Shown here piece by piece: positions 17,940 to 26,388 of a stretch of 43,975 nt of DNA. The notes below the pieces were generated by a model that saw only the letters and a list, made by a program, of their open reading frames with translations, did not search any database and had not been told where the DNA came from. Location: the NCBI RefSeq assembly GCF_001436505.1, contig NZ_AYYI01000044.1:1-43975 (forward strand), read 5' to 3'. Position 1 is the first letter of the stretch; each line of letters begins with the position of its first letter. The DNA comes from Loigolactobacillus rennini DSM 20253 (GTDB lineage Bacteria > Bacillota > Bacilli > Lactobacillales > Lactobacillaceae). The position numbers and the translations under genes were made by a program.

Positions 17940-19778
17940 ATGGCACAATTATCTTTACTCATCGTTTTACTAGCTGCCTTAATGACACCTTTAGTGATGG
18001 CTCGCTTTAAAATTGCAGTGGTTCCCACTGCAGTCGCTGAAATTATTGTGGGCATTGTTTTAGGTAAAAGCTTATTGAACGTAATCCAACTCACGCCAGA
18101 ATTAAATCAGCTATCCACCCTAGGTGTAATTATTTTAATCTTTTTATCAGGCATGGAGATTGATTTTGATTTATTCAAGCCGCACAAAAATACCGCTAAA
18201 GGCACAGCAAGTAAATGGCCACCACTAAAATTAGCCAGCAGTGCTTATGCGAGTATCTTATTGACTGCCGGTTTATTAGGTTGGTTATTACACGCTACTG
18301 GGCTGTTTAATGATGTTTTATTGACAACCATTTTATTTTCAACCATCGCTTTGGGCGTTGTGATTGCTGCCTTAACGGAAAAAGAATTACTCAGTAAGCC
18401 TTTTGGACAAACAATTTTGTTAACTGCTGTTTTAGGTGAAATCATCCCATTGTTAGCTTTGACCGCCTATTCTGCCCTCAATGGTGGTCATTCTGCCAGT
18501 TTGTGGTTAGTGCTACTGATCTTTTTGGCAGCAATTATTTTATTGTTACGTTTTCGCAGTATTCATCGCTTTTTTGAAAAAATTGACAAAACGACTACAC
18601 AATTAGATATCCGACTAGCCTTCTTTTTAATTTTCACGCTAGTACTCATTGCCGAAAAAGTCGGAGCGGAAAATATTTTAGGCGCTTTTTTAGCTGGTAT
18701 TGTGATGAAGCTGCTACAGCCTAGTCAGGCGACTCGGGATAAACTGACCTCAATTGGTTATGGCTTTTTTATCCCCATCTTCTTTATCACTACCGGTGCC
18801 AAACTTAATTTACGGACCTTGCTGGCTGACCGCGACTCACTAGCATTAATTCCCATCTTATTCATTTGTTTTATCTTGGCTAAGGCCATTCCGGTTATCT
18901 TATTTCGCCAACGGTTTACCATCAAAAATGCTATTGCTGGTAGTTTTCTTGCAACAACCACCATTACGCTAGTTTTGCCGACGTTACAAGTTGCACAAAA
19001 CTTGAACGTCATTACTAGTCAACAAGCTGGCGCTTTTATCTTAGCTGCTGTTTTAACTTGTGTCATCTCTCCGATTATTTTTAATAAATTGTACCAACCA
19101 GAAAAAGCCGATCTAGTTAAAACCCGCGTCACATTTATTGGTGCTAACATTTTAACCATTCCAGTTGCACAGCGACTCTCAAAGGGCTGGTATCAAATTC
19201 GGATGTTAACCGATCAAGTTAAAAATTACCGCACCTATAATAGTGAAGCACACAATGTTATCCTGCTCAATAATCTTGCGGAGAATTCGTTGCAGCAAGC
19301 TAACGCCTTTGATACTGACATTTTAGTATTGGGCCACTTCGATCACGAAGTCAATGTCCGCTTAGCTAAAGCTGCGGTTCGCCACGGTGTGCCCCGCATC
19401 ATTGCGCGTTTTGAAAGCCGAGATGTTGCAGATGATCGCTATGATGTTTTAGCCGCACAAGGGGTAGAGATTTATAATAGTTTTGACATCAATATTAGTA
19501 TGTTACGCAAAACGATTGAATCACCATCGACTTTAAAATTACTGACAGACAAAGATGCTGGGCTTTACGAAGTTACGGTCCGCAACCGACGCTTTGCTAA
19601 CCGCGAACTCAAATCATTGCCGTTTATTGAAAGCATCACAATTAGCCGAATTTACCGCAATGGTCAGTTCATCCCGCCGCACGGGGATACTTTTATCGAA
19701 CAAAACGACCACCTTATTTTTACTGGCGATAAAACAGCTGTCCCCCGCATCCGGCGCTTACTCAGCATTCGTAATTAA
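17940..19778 (+). CDS. CPA2 family monovalent cation/proton antiporter with TrkA-C domain
   Basis: A 612-residue protein. The first 385 residues are about 12 membrane helices of the Na+/H+ exchanger (CPA2/KefB) type, including FLSGMEIDFDLFK, the unwound-helix segment GENILGAFLAGIV with GAENILGAF, and FFITTGAKLNLR. After LYQPEKADLVKTRV comes a soluble region (about 395-500) with a Rossmann-like nucleotide-binding layout (VTFIGANILTIPVAQRL, LVLGHFDHEVNVRLAKAAV). A C-terminal TrkA-C-like domain (about 535-612, LYEVTVRNRRFANRELKSL) probably senses a small ligand. It would exchange K+ or Na+ for protons in pH or ion homeostasis; the ion is not evident. Ribosome binding site GGAGGA. Confidence 0.88.
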   Translation: MAQLSLLIVLLAALMTPLVMARFKIAVVPTAVAEIIVGIVLGKSLLNVIQLTPELNQLSTLGVIILIFLSGMEIDFDLFKPHKNTAKGTASKWPPLKLASSAYASILLTAGLLGWLLHATGLFNDVLLTTILFSTIALGVVIAALTEKELLSKPFGQTILLTAVLGEIIPLLALTAYSALNGGHSASLWLVLLIFLAAIILLLRFRSIHRFFEKIDKTTTQLDIRLAFFLIFTLVLIAEKVGAENILGAFLAGIVMKLLQPSQATRDKLTSIGYGFFIPIFFITTGAKLNLRTLLADRDSLALIPILFICFILAKAIPVILFRQRFTIKNAIAGSFLATTTITLVLPTLQVAQNLNVITSQQAGAFILAAVLTCVISPIIFNKLYQPEKADLVKTRVTFIGANILTIPVAQRLSKGWYQIRMLTDQVKNYRTYNSEAHNVILLNNLAENSLQQANAFDTDILVLGHFDHEVNVRLAKAAVRHGVPRIIARFESRDVADDRYDVLAAQGVEIYNSFDINISMLRKTIESPSTLKLLTDKDAGLYEVTVRNRRFANRELKSLPFIESITISRIYRNGQFIPPHGDTFIEQNDHLIFTGDKTAVPRIRRLLSIRN

Positions 19779-19792
19779 AGAAGGCCATTAAT

Positions 19793-20347
19793 TTGCAATT
19801 CAAACGTCCCCTATTTTTATTTTTTGTTATGCTGTTACTAGCTGGTTGTGGCATTGTTGAGCCAAATACCACCCCTAAATCAACTTTTCCACAAACGCAT
19901 ACGCAAGATATTTTCACAGCAACAGTTTCAGCTAAAGAAGCAGTTAAATTAGTTAAACAACAAGTTCCTCATGCTACATTATTAACGCTAAAATTAAAAA
20001 AATCGCACCATCACTACCGCTACCAAATTCAATTGCGCCACCAACAATATGATTACCAATTTACTGTTAGTGCAACTAAACCAATTGTTTTAGATAAACA
20101 GCAAAAAAGATTAACTAAACAAAATGCACACCGCGAACCGCTTAAATTGACCAAGTTAAAATCGTTACCAGCAATCAAGCAAGTGGCTATCAGCGAAATT
20201 AATGACGGTCGCATTGTGAGTTACACTTTAGCTAAGCGGCAGCAAATTACCTACTATGACTTATTAATTCACAGTCGTGCCCACCATACTGTTCGACTCC
20301 GAATTGATGCACAACAAGGTAACATTTTAGAACGACAGCAAGTATAA
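19793..20347 (+). CDS. PepSY-like lipoprotein
   Basis: A 184-residue exported lipoprotein: basic N-terminus, hydrophobic stretch FLFFVMLLLAGC with a perfect lipobox (LAGC, Cys about residue 19), then a low-complexity linker and two repeats of a PepSY-like fold (VSAKEAVKLVKQQVP..., then the similar VAISEINDGRIVSYTLA...YYDLLIHS...VRLRIDAQQGNILERQ). PepSY lipoproteins are thought to inhibit or modulate extracellular enzymes. The start is TTG 19793, after AAGAAGG. It begins 14 bp after the antiporter gene, so it is in that operon. A strong terminator follows. Confidence 0.75.
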   Translation: MQFKRPLFLFFVMLLLAGCGIVEPNTTPKSTFPQTHTQDIFTATVSAKEAVKLVKQQVPHATLLTLKLKKSHHHYRYQIQLRHQQYDYQFTVSATKPIVLDKQQKRLTKQNAHREPLKLTKLKSLPAIKQVAISEINDGRIVSYTLAKRQQITYYDLLIHSRAHHTVRLRIDAQQGNILERQQV

Positions 20348-20370
20348 ATTGATAAATCATTTGTCTTAAC

Positions 20371-20412
20371 AAAAACGACCACTTCACAAATGTGTAAAGT
20401 GGTCGTTTTTTA
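20371..20412. terminator. bidirectional terminator between lipoprotein and lpdD genes
   Basis: AAAAACGACCACTTCACA pairs with TGTAAAGTGGTCGTTTTT around AATG, with T runs on both strands, between convergent genes. Confidence 0.9.
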
Positions 20413-20424
20413 ATTTAAATTCTT

Positions 20425-20838
20425 TTAATGCGGTTGTTCATCTGCACCGTAGTAACTTGGCGGCGTCACTTGTACAGGATGTTGTTTTAGCCAGCGCGCA
20501 ACTTGCTGTCCCAAAATTTTAGCCTTAGTACTAGCCATGTCTATCTGCCGTTGCGAAATCTGATTAACGTGGACGCCAGCTGTAATGGTACAAGTACCTT
20601 TAAGCATAGGCTGAATTTGCTTAGCCAACACCTTTGCTAACAACCCATCTTTATGCAAACGCCCATCATGACTAGGAAAGCGGATAGTCTGTGCAGCTGA
20701 TTGTGGACTTAAAGTGGTGACTGTGCCAACATGCGGATGGTCACCACCAGTAATGACTAGCAGCAAATCTGGCCCAATTTGCTGTAATTGAACCTTGATT
20801 AGATAGCCAGCCTGTGTGTCAGTAAACGTGGCTTTCAT
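20425..20838 (-). CDS. lpdD: LpdD-like prenylated flavin chaperone
   Basis: A 137-residue protein resembling LpdD, the small subunit encoded with UbiX-type prenyltransferases in lactobacillar hydroxybenzoate/gallate decarboxylase systems and proposed to carry or deliver prenylated FMN. Recognisable segments are LLLVITGGDHPHVGTVTTL, PSHDGRLHKDGLLAKVL, and ITAGVHVNQISQRQI. The start is ATG 20838; its ATGA overlaps the ubiX stop, so the two are translationally coupled. The upstream ATG at 20862 lies inside ubiX. The partner UbiD-type decarboxylase is not in the window and must be elsewhere if the system works. Confidence 0.78.
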   Translation of the reverse strand: MKATFTDTQAGYLIKVQLQQIGPDLLLVITGGDHPHVGTVTTLSPQSAAQTIRFPSHDGRLHKDGLLAKVLAKQIQPMLKGTCTITAGVHVNQISQRQIDMASTKAKILGQQVARWLKQHPVQVTPPSYYGADEQPH

Positions 20839-21410
20839 TGTGTCACCCCATTTCCTTGCCATCTAGGTGCAGCATGATTAGCGATCGCTAGCGCGTCTAA
20901 CAGCTTCATTGTCTGGTGGTTGACTAAATCTTGAATCTCAGTGGGATGATCATAAAAAGATGGAATTGGTGGTATGATTTGTACCCCTAGACGAGCTAAT
21001 TTAGTCAGGTTTTCTAAATGTAGGACACTCAAGGGCGTTTCGCGAGGCACTATAATTAGCTTACGTTGCTCTTTTAATGCAACATCTGCCGCTCGGGAAA
21101 TTAAATTGTCTCCATAGCCACTAGCAATCCCAGCGACCGTTTTCATACTGGCCGGGACAATTACCATGCCATCATTTAAAAATGAACCACTGGCAATGGC
21201 TGCACCTAGGTCATTATTATGGTAAGTAACAGTTGCCAATTTTTTTACTTGTGTCAAAGTTAAAGTTGTTTCTAAAGCTAAGTTTTGCTTTGCCCATTGA
21301 CTTAAAACTAGATGCGTTTCAACATCTGGGATTGCCGCTAATTTTTTTAATAAATCAATAGCATAAATTGTCCCAGAAGCACCAGTGACGCCGACAATAA
21401 TCCGTTGCAT
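20835..21410 (-). CDS. UbiX family flavin prenyltransferase (LpdB-like)
   Basis: This enzyme joins dimethylallyl phosphate to FMN to make the prenylated flavin used by UbiD-type decarboxylases. The 191 residues match the family. The N-terminal IVGVTGASGTIYAIDLLKKL holds the flavin/phosphate loop; GSFLNDGMVIVPASMKTVAGIASGYGDNLISRAADV is the hallmark central segment, and the C-terminal part has VPRETPLSVLHLENL. The start is ATG 21410 after GGAGGC; an ATG at 21548 would run back through the promoter. It is coupled to lpdD and diverges from a LysR gene, matching inducible phenolic-acid metabolism. The lactobacillar LpdB name is likely, but I leave the symbol open. Confidence 0.9.
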   Translation of the reverse strand: MQRIIVGVTGASGTIYAIDLLKKLAAIPDVETHLVLSQWAKQNLALETTLTLTQVKKLATVTYHNNDLGAAIASGSFLNDGMVIVPASMKTVAGIASGYGDNLISRAADVALKEQRKLIIVPRETPLSVLHLENLTKLARLGVQIIPPIPSFYDHPTEIQDLVNHQTMKLLDALAIANHAAPRWQGNGVTQ

Positions 21411-21441
21411 AAAATCTGCCTCCAAATGGTTAGCTGGTTTT

Positions 21442-21471
21442 AGTTTATCAGTGGTGAGTAATTGTAAACAA
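21442..21471 (-). promoter_or_regulatory. candidate ubiX-lpdD promoter
   Basis: On the minus strand TTGTTT (21471-21466), an 18-bp spacer and TAAACT (21447-21442). It is weak, as expected for an activator-dependent promoter. Confidence 0.4.
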
Positions 21472-21475
21472 ATCG

Positions 21476-21501
21476 TATTTGGCTTATTATGATGCCAAAT
21501 A
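21476..21501. promoter_or_regulatory. LysR-type operator between ubiX and lysR
   Basis: TATTTGGC-N10-GCCAAATA is a perfect 8-bp inverted repeat. It sits just upstream of the ubiX -35 (an activation position) and 23 bp before the lysR start (an autorepression position). Confidence 0.65.
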
Positions 21502-21523
21502 GGACTATTGAAAGGAAATAAAC

Positions 21524-22411
21524 ATGAACTTGGAAGACTTACAGGCATTCATTCAAATCTACCACACGAAAAATATTTCGCACGCTGCCGTTCAATTAAA
21601 CATGACACAATCTGCACTGTCTAAACGATTAAAAAGTTTACAACGTAGTGCTGGTATTGAACTTATCAACACGCAAAACCACCGTCAACTAAAAATTACG
21701 GATGCCGGCGAATCCTTTTACCATTATGCCAAATTAATCACGACACAGTATGATTTGATGCAAGATGATATGCAAGCTTACCAAACATTGAAACGTGGGA
21801 GTTTAGTGATCGGAACTGTCCCTGTATTAGCACAATATGGACTCACTCAAGCTTTTACAGACTTTATGACAGCTTATCCGCAAATTAACTTGCGCTTACA
21901 AGAAAGTGAAGGTAACACCCTCATCGAACAATTGCAGACAAATCAGCTTGATTTAGCCATTGCACGCGATTTACAAACGGACCAACTAGCAGGCAAAAGC
22001 TACCAGCAAGAGACCATTTGTCATGATCAACTCATGGTTATTTTAGCCGCTAATCATCCCTTAGCACATTATCCAAGCGTTACTTTAAACCAATTAGCCG
22101 CTTACGATTTTACGTTGCTACCACCTGGTTCTGGCATTTACGAGCGAATCAGTACACTCTGCGCTCAAGCAGGATTCACCCCAAATATCCGTTTTGAAAG
22201 TACCCACATTGAAACAATTTTAAGCGTTGTTGCGCATTCACAGCAAGTCACACTACTATTCAGGCAATCAACATCGCCATTCATGACAACAAAATTATGT
22301 TTAAAACCTTTAGCACAGCCAATTTATAGTAATTTAAAATTAATCACACCCCGCCACCCACAAAATGCCGCGATAATCCAAATGCGACGTTATTTAAAAC
22401 AAACATATTAA
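21524..22411 (+). CDS. LysR family transcriptional regulator
   Basis: A 295-residue LysR regulator. The N-terminal winged helix (residues 1-60) reads MNLEDLQAFIQIYHTKNISH then AAVQLNMTQSALSKRLKSL. The C-terminal periplasmic-binding-like effector domain runs from about 90 (SLVIGTVPVLAQYGL) to the end. The start is ATG 21524 after GAAAGGA. It is divergent from ubiX-lpdD with a shared inverted repeat at 21476-21501, the classic layout in which the regulator activates the divergent operon in response to a substrate. A phenolic acid is the likely inducer by analogy with lpd clusters, but the sequence does not show it. Confidence 0.92.
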   Translation: MNLEDLQAFIQIYHTKNISHAAVQLNMTQSALSKRLKSLQRSAGIELINTQNHRQLKITDAGESFYHYAKLITTQYDLMQDDMQAYQTLKRGSLVIGTVPVLAQYGLTQAFTDFMTAYPQINLRLQESEGNTLIEQLQTNQLDLAIARDLQTDQLAGKSYQQETICHDQLMVILAANHPLAHYPSVTLNQLAAYDFTLLPPGSGIYERISTLCAQAGFTPNIRFESTHIETILSVVAHSQQVTLLFRQSTSPFMTTKLCLKPLAQPIYSNLKLITPRHPQNAAIIQMRRYLKQTY

Positions 22412-22415
22412 TGGG

Positions 22416-22465
22416 ACTTAAAAAGCACTATCAGCATTTTTTACGCTTATAGTGCTCCTTAAGTT
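22416..22465. terminator. bidirectional terminator after lysR
   Basis: AGCACTAT pairs with ATAGTGCT around a 17-base loop, with weaker outer pairing, and T-rich tails on both sides. It lies between the convergent lysR and DUF4867 genes. Confidence 0.7.
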
Positions 22466-23158
22466 TTATTTTTCTAACGGATTAACTGCCACTAGCTTGC
22501 CGGTGACACCCACTTGAATGCCTTGTGCAATTTTATCTTTTCTAGTCGCATGGACAACTTGAAATTTGTTTTGCTTAACGATCAGTGGATTAGTTGATTT
22601 AAAGTTAGCTGGTAAAGGCTGATTAGTGCCTTTAATCACCATAACAATAAATTTAAAACCTGTGGGATGCACTTTGCACGGACTATAGTGTAATGTGTCG
22701 CTGTAAAATTCCACGACAGTTCCTCGTGGCACAAAAAATAATTTTGCTTTTTGATCAGCAGCAAATTCTCCTGCAACAAAATCACTGCGTTTTCCTAAAA
22801 CCATTACCACATCAGTTTGGAAAACATTAACTTCACTACCTTGATGAAACTCAACTGCAGATAGGCTAGTACTTTGACCGACACACTCGCCAGCTTGAAT
22901 TGGCATACCAGCATAAATATCACGGCCAATTTTTTGCAGTTCAGGGATAGCTTCTAATTCTGAATTGCTAGTACGATAAAAATTTTTATCCTGGGGAATA
23001 GTAATGCGTTTGTCCATGTAAGCATTGATTGCTGTTAAATCATATTGTGAATAAACTTGCCCATAACGCGCAAATTCTGGTGCTGTTAACGTCTGAATTT
23101 GATATTGCGGATTTATCCGTTGAATTGCGGCTAATGTTACTTTTTCATCTTTTTGCAT
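22466..23158 (-). CDS. DUF4867 family cupin-like protein
   Basis: A 230-residue protein of the DUF4867 family, which is often found with tagatose-6-phosphate pathway genes and has no settled function. The core looks like a cupin barrel: VEFHQGSEVNVFQTDVVMVLGKR, LFFVPRGTVVEFYSDTLHYSPCKV and GFKFIVMVIKGTNQPLP hold His and Glu residues that could bind a metal. This would suit a sugar or sugar-phosphate isomerase or epimerase, but that is inference. It is the last gene of the lac operon, 12 bp after lacC in the same direction. No signal peptide. Confidence 0.8.
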   Translation of the reverse strand: MQKDEKVTLAAIQRINPQYQIQTLTAPEFARYGQVYSQYDLTAINAYMDKRITIPQDKNFYRTSNSELEAIPELQKIGRDIYAGMPIQAGECVGQSTSLSAVEFHQGSEVNVFQTDVVMVLGKRSDFVAGEFAADQKAKLFFVPRGTVVEFYSDTLHYSPCKVHPTGFKFIVMVIKGTNQPLPANFKSTNPLIVKQNKFQVVHATRKDKIAQGIQVGVTGKLVAVNPLEK

Positions 23159-23170
23159 GCTTTAATCCCC

Positions 23171-24109
23171 TTAAATTGCTTGCACGTTAACTTTTGCAAA
23201 GTATTGATCAAATAAATTAGGGTTAATGAAACCAGTCGGTGCCTCCATAGTGTTTAACATGCCAGTTGTCATTCCAGTTTGTAAGACTTGTTGATCTGGC
23301 TTCTTAGCCTCAAGCGCCATGGCCAACCCTGCTAATGTCGAATCTCCTGAACCGACTGGACTAACCACTTTAATTTTAGGAATTGTGGCTTGATAATAAT
23401 GATCACCGTGTTTAGCCACTGCACCAGCAGCACCTAATGAAACCACAATCCAATCAACGCCTGTAAAAATTGGTGCCTGGAGCGCTTGTTTTAAGCTAGC
23501 TAAATCATGGCCATCAACTTGCTGCCCCAATAATTGACTGATTTCTGCTTCATTTGGCTTAATTAAATTCGGTTTAGCATCACTTTCTAAGGCTGCCTTT
23601 AGCGAAGCACCAGAAGTATCTAACAAAACAGCTACACCCGCTTGATGTGCCAATTGAATCATTTTAGCGTAAAAATCAGGTTCTAAACCACCAGGCAAAC
23701 TACCAGACATAGTGACTAATGAAACTTGCGTTAATAATTTTTGATAATGCTTCAAAAAGTTAGTCGCGTCAGTTGATGTTAAAGTGGGGCCCGCTTCTAA
23801 TATTTCAGTTTGATTACCCCCATCATGTAAAATCGCAATCGAATTCCGTGATTCCTGATCAATGTGAGAAAAATCATGTTTGATTTGATCATCATCTAAT
23901 CGTGCTTCAATATAAGCACCAAAATGCCCGCCTAAAATACCAGTTGCCAGCAAATCTCGGCCCATCAAGGAAATGACACGAGAAACGTTTAATCCCTTGC
24001 CACCAGCTGTTTTATGCACTTCTTTGACACGATTAACCGTATCAATTGCTAAATGCTTTAATGGATAAGACATATCGATCGATGGGTTCATAGTTACCGT
24101 TAGTATCAA
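23171..24109 (-). CDS. lacC: tagatose-6-phosphate kinase
   Basis: A PfkB-family sugar kinase of 312 residues converting tagatose-6-phosphate to tagatose-1,6-bisphosphate. Family motifs: the N-terminal TVTMNPSIDMSYPL, the sugar-binding GGKGLNVSRVISLMG, MSGSLPGGLEPDFY, LIKPNEAEI, and the catalytic anion-hole motif PVGSGDSTLAGLAMA with its Asp. The family includes 1-phosphofructokinase, but placement between lacD and DUF4867 supports LacC. A hairpin at 24183-24219 separates it from lacD, so its expression relative to lacABD may be set by RNA processing or partial termination. Confidence 0.92.
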   Translation of the reverse strand: MILTVTMNPSIDMSYPLKHLAIDTVNRVKEVHKTAGGKGLNVSRVISLMGRDLLATGILGGHFGAYIEARLDDDQIKHDFSHIDQESRNSIAILHDGGNQTEILEAGPTLTSTDATNFLKHYQKLLTQVSLVTMSGSLPGGLEPDFYAKMIQLAHQAGVAVLLDTSGASLKAALESDAKPNLIKPNEAEISQLLGQQVDGHDLASLKQALQAPIFTGVDWIVVSLGAAGAVAKHGDHYYQATIPKIKVVSPVGSGDSTLAGLAMALEAKKPDQQVLQTGMTTGMLNTMEAPTGFINPNLFDQYFAKVNVQAI

Positions 24110-24182
24110 AATAACACTCCTTTATCTTTTAACAATAAGATTGGTTGCGCGTGTGTAAAATAAAATTCCCCGTCTAATAACA

Positions 24183-24219
24183 AACAGCGAATAATCCACT
24201 GCGTGAATCATTCGCTGTT
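24183..24219 (-). terminator. intercistronic hairpin between lacD and lacC
   Basis: Sixteen base pairs (two wobble) form between ACAGCGAATGATTCAC and GTGGATTATTCGCTGT on the minus strand, with a 3-base loop, followed by TTTGTTATT. The T tail is interrupted, so this may be a leaky terminator or mRNA-stability element. Confidence 0.65.
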
Positions 24220-24293
24220 TTAGACTGCATTTTAATGCCAGCCCTTTAACACACTTACACCAACTTGACGCAGCTTGTAGTGTGCTTATTTAA

Positions 24294-25295
24294 TTACTTA
24301 GTTGCAACTTTATCTTTCCAAGAAGACGCTGTGTCAGCTAAGACTTTGTTTAACCGTTCGATGTTGGCTTTGCCTTGATCGCGTAACCATTTCCGGCCAG
24401 CTTCATCGCCTTGAGCCGCGTAAGGTTCAACGCCTGGTTTCCAAGTTGCCCGACCACAGAGAACACCATTAAAGGTGGAGCCAGCACTTTTAGCTAATTT
24501 TAATTCTGCCAAGAACATTTCGTTAGTCACACCTGCACTCAAGAAGATAAATGGCAGGTCGGTAGCATCACTTTGTTCTTTGAAGTAAGCAGCTGCCTGT
24601 TCTTTAGAGTAAACTGGTTCAACGCCAGCTTCAGTATAGCTGGCAACATATGCCATGTTAACTGGCACTTCAACTTTTAATACGGTAACGCCATATTTAG
24701 GTTGTGAAAATTCTTTAGTTGTTTCAATAACTTTATGCGGTTTAACTTTAGCGTACTCAGCTGACTTAACGCTATCCATTTTGCCATCATAAGTGACTAA
24801 TTCCAAAAATAGTGGTAAATCAACAGCAGCAGCTTCCGCACCAACCCGTTCTACAAATGCTTGCTTACGATCGATGATATCTTGGCTTTCATCTGGATCG
24901 TAATACAGTAAGAATTTAACAGCATCTGCACCAGCTTCTTTGAGCCGCCGTGCAGACCAGTGCTCTAATAAATCAGGGAAACGTCCCGGTTCAGTTGTGT
25001 CATACCCAGTTTTTTCATAGGCTAACAGCAAACCAGCATTTTTATCCCGAACCTTTGAAGCTGGTAGGCCATATTCTGGATCTAACAAGATTGAAGAAGC
25101 ATAAGGCGTTAATTCTTCTGCAATTGCTTCTTTAAAATGAACGATTTCAGTCTCATTAGCTGGTTGGTTAGCAGCTTTGGCAATCATCTTTTTCAACGAA
25201 CCACGTTGGTCAATTGCTAAAGCACTGATTACACCTGCTGAATTAGATAAACGGTTCAAAGCGGCGTTAACGCCAGGAGTTAATTGAAGTGTCAT
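24294..25295 (-). CDS. lacD: tagatose-1,6-bisphosphate aldolase
   Basis: A class I aldolase of 333 residues that splits tagatose-1,6-bisphosphate into dihydroxyacetone phosphate and glyceraldehyde-3-phosphate. The family signature is strong: SALAIDQRGSLKKMIAK near the N-terminus, SSILLDPEYGLPAS, GADAVKFLLYYDPDES, PLFLELVTYDG, and the Schiff-base lysine region TVLKVEVPVNMAYV, then FIFLSAGVTNEMFLAEL and GVLCGRATWKPGVEPYA. The start ATG 25295 follows AAAGGAAG. It is the fourth gene of the lacR-A-B-D-C operon and 60 bp after lacB. Confidence 0.96.
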   Translation of the reverse strand: MTLQLTPGVNAALNRLSNSAGVISALAIDQRGSLKKMIAKAANQPANETEIVHFKEAIAEELTPYASSILLDPEYGLPASKVRDKNAGLLLAYEKTGYDTTEPGRFPDLLEHWSARRLKEAGADAVKFLLYYDPDESQDIIDRKQAFVERVGAEAAAVDLPLFLELVTYDGKMDSVKSAEYAKVKPHKVIETTKEFSQPKYGVTVLKVEVPVNMAYVASYTEAGVEPVYSKEQAAAYFKEQSDATDLPFIFLSAGVTNEMFLAELKLAKSAGSTFNGVLCGRATWKPGVEPYAAQGDEAGRKWLRDQGKANIERLNKVLADTASSWKDKVATK

Positions 25296-25355
25296 AATGA
25301 ATGGTTACTTCCTTTCAGTTGAATAAAATCACTAAACAGTTAAGCCCAAATATGC

Positions 25356-25874
25356 TTAGTCGTGATAATAGCCTTCTGCCCACTTTTTATTTTCTTCATC
25401 AAAGAAGTGTGCATTATCTTTTTGTTCTGGATTTGGTTTGGCAATTTGATCAATCTTAGCAATAATCGCTTTATTTTCAGGTGTTTCTTGGTATTTAGCT
25501 GCTAAGAAAGCCTTCACAATATCTTCAGCTAAATGTTTGCCAACTGTGGCGCCACCAAATGCAACAACATTTGCGTTTAAATATTCTTTGGCGTACTCAG
25601 CTTGAGCAACATTGTCGACTAAAGCAGAACGAATTCCTTCATTTTTGTCAGCTGCAGTGCCAATACCAACACCGGTTCCGCATAAAACAACACCAAGATC
25701 AGCACGACCATCCGCAACATCTTCAGCAACTTTTTTACCAAAAATTGGGTAATGTGTCCGTGTGGTATCATAGGTACCTTCGTCAATAACTTGATGCCCC
25801 ATCGCTTTTAACATATTGGAAATGTGGATTTTAATGTCGGTCACAATGTGATCGTTACCAAGTGAAATAATCAT
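25356..25874 (-). CDS. lacB: galactose-6-phosphate isomerase subunit LacB
   Basis: The larger subunit (172 residues) of the LacAB isomerase that turns galactose-6-phosphate into tagatose-6-phosphate. It is a RpiB-fold protein: [29 protein letters not shown] (substrate-binding), the catalytic Cys65 in [24 protein letters not shown], then [22 protein letters not shown]. The C-terminal extension beyond the RpiB core is typical of LacB. It lies about 70 bp after lacA in the same operon, with AAGGAGAT upstream. Confidence 0.96.
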   Translation of the reverse strand: MIISLGNDHIVTDIKIHISNMLKAMGHQVIDEGTYDTTRTHYPIFGKKVAEDVADGRADLGVVLCGTGVGIGTAADKNEGIRSALVDNVAQAEYAKEYLNANVVAFGGATVGKHLAEDIVKAFLAAKYQETPENKAIIAKIDQIAKPNPEQKDNAHFFDEENKKWAEGYYHD

Positions 25875-25945
25875 AATCTCATGATCTCCTTCTTCATTGT
25901 AATGAAATAATGCGCTTTAACTTTACTGTTATAAATTGCCATCAA

Positions 25946-26374
25946 CTAAATCATTTTTTCCAGCATATCTAAACGAATCTGGTGCCGGCCGCCAGCATAT
26001 TCAGTGTCCAGATAATGTTGCACAATACTGTAAGCTAAGTCTTCTGCAATAATTCCTGAACCTAAGGCAATTGCTTTAGCACCATTATGCATTGCAGTCA
26101 TATGAGCAGTATTTTCTTCAGTTACATTAGCAGTAACCATGCCCTTTACTTTATTGCTGGCCATCATTGAGCCAACACCGTAGCGATCGAACATAACTGC
26201 TTTATGTGCTTTGCCACTCAATACTTGGTCAGTAACAGCTAAGGACGAATCAACAAAATCTGCTGCTGGTTCTGGCGTAACATCAATCACATCATAATCA
26301 TGCTTTTGTAAATAAGACTTTACTTTTTCTTTTAATGCAAAGCCGTCTTTGTCTGCACCTAAAACAACTTTCAT
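25946..26374 (-). CDS. lacA: galactose-6-phosphate isomerase subunit LacA
   Basis: The smaller subunit (142 residues) of galactose-6-phosphate isomerase. It has the RpiB-like fold ([71 protein letters not shown]). The catalytic Cys found in LacB is absent here and replaced within FDRYGVGS, as expected because the active site uses both subunits. The start ATG 26374 lies 14 bp after the lacR stop and follows AAGGGGAT, so the gene is cotranscribed with the regulator. Confidence 0.95.
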   Translation of the reverse strand: MKVVLGADKDGFALKEKVKSYLQKHDYDVIDVTPEPAADFVDSSLAVTDQVLSGKAHKAVMFDRYGVGSMMASNKVKGMVTANVTEENTAHMTAMHNGAKAIALGSGIIAEDLAYSIVQHYLDTEYAGGRHQIRLDMLEKMI

Positions 26375-26388
26375 GAATGAGATCCCCT

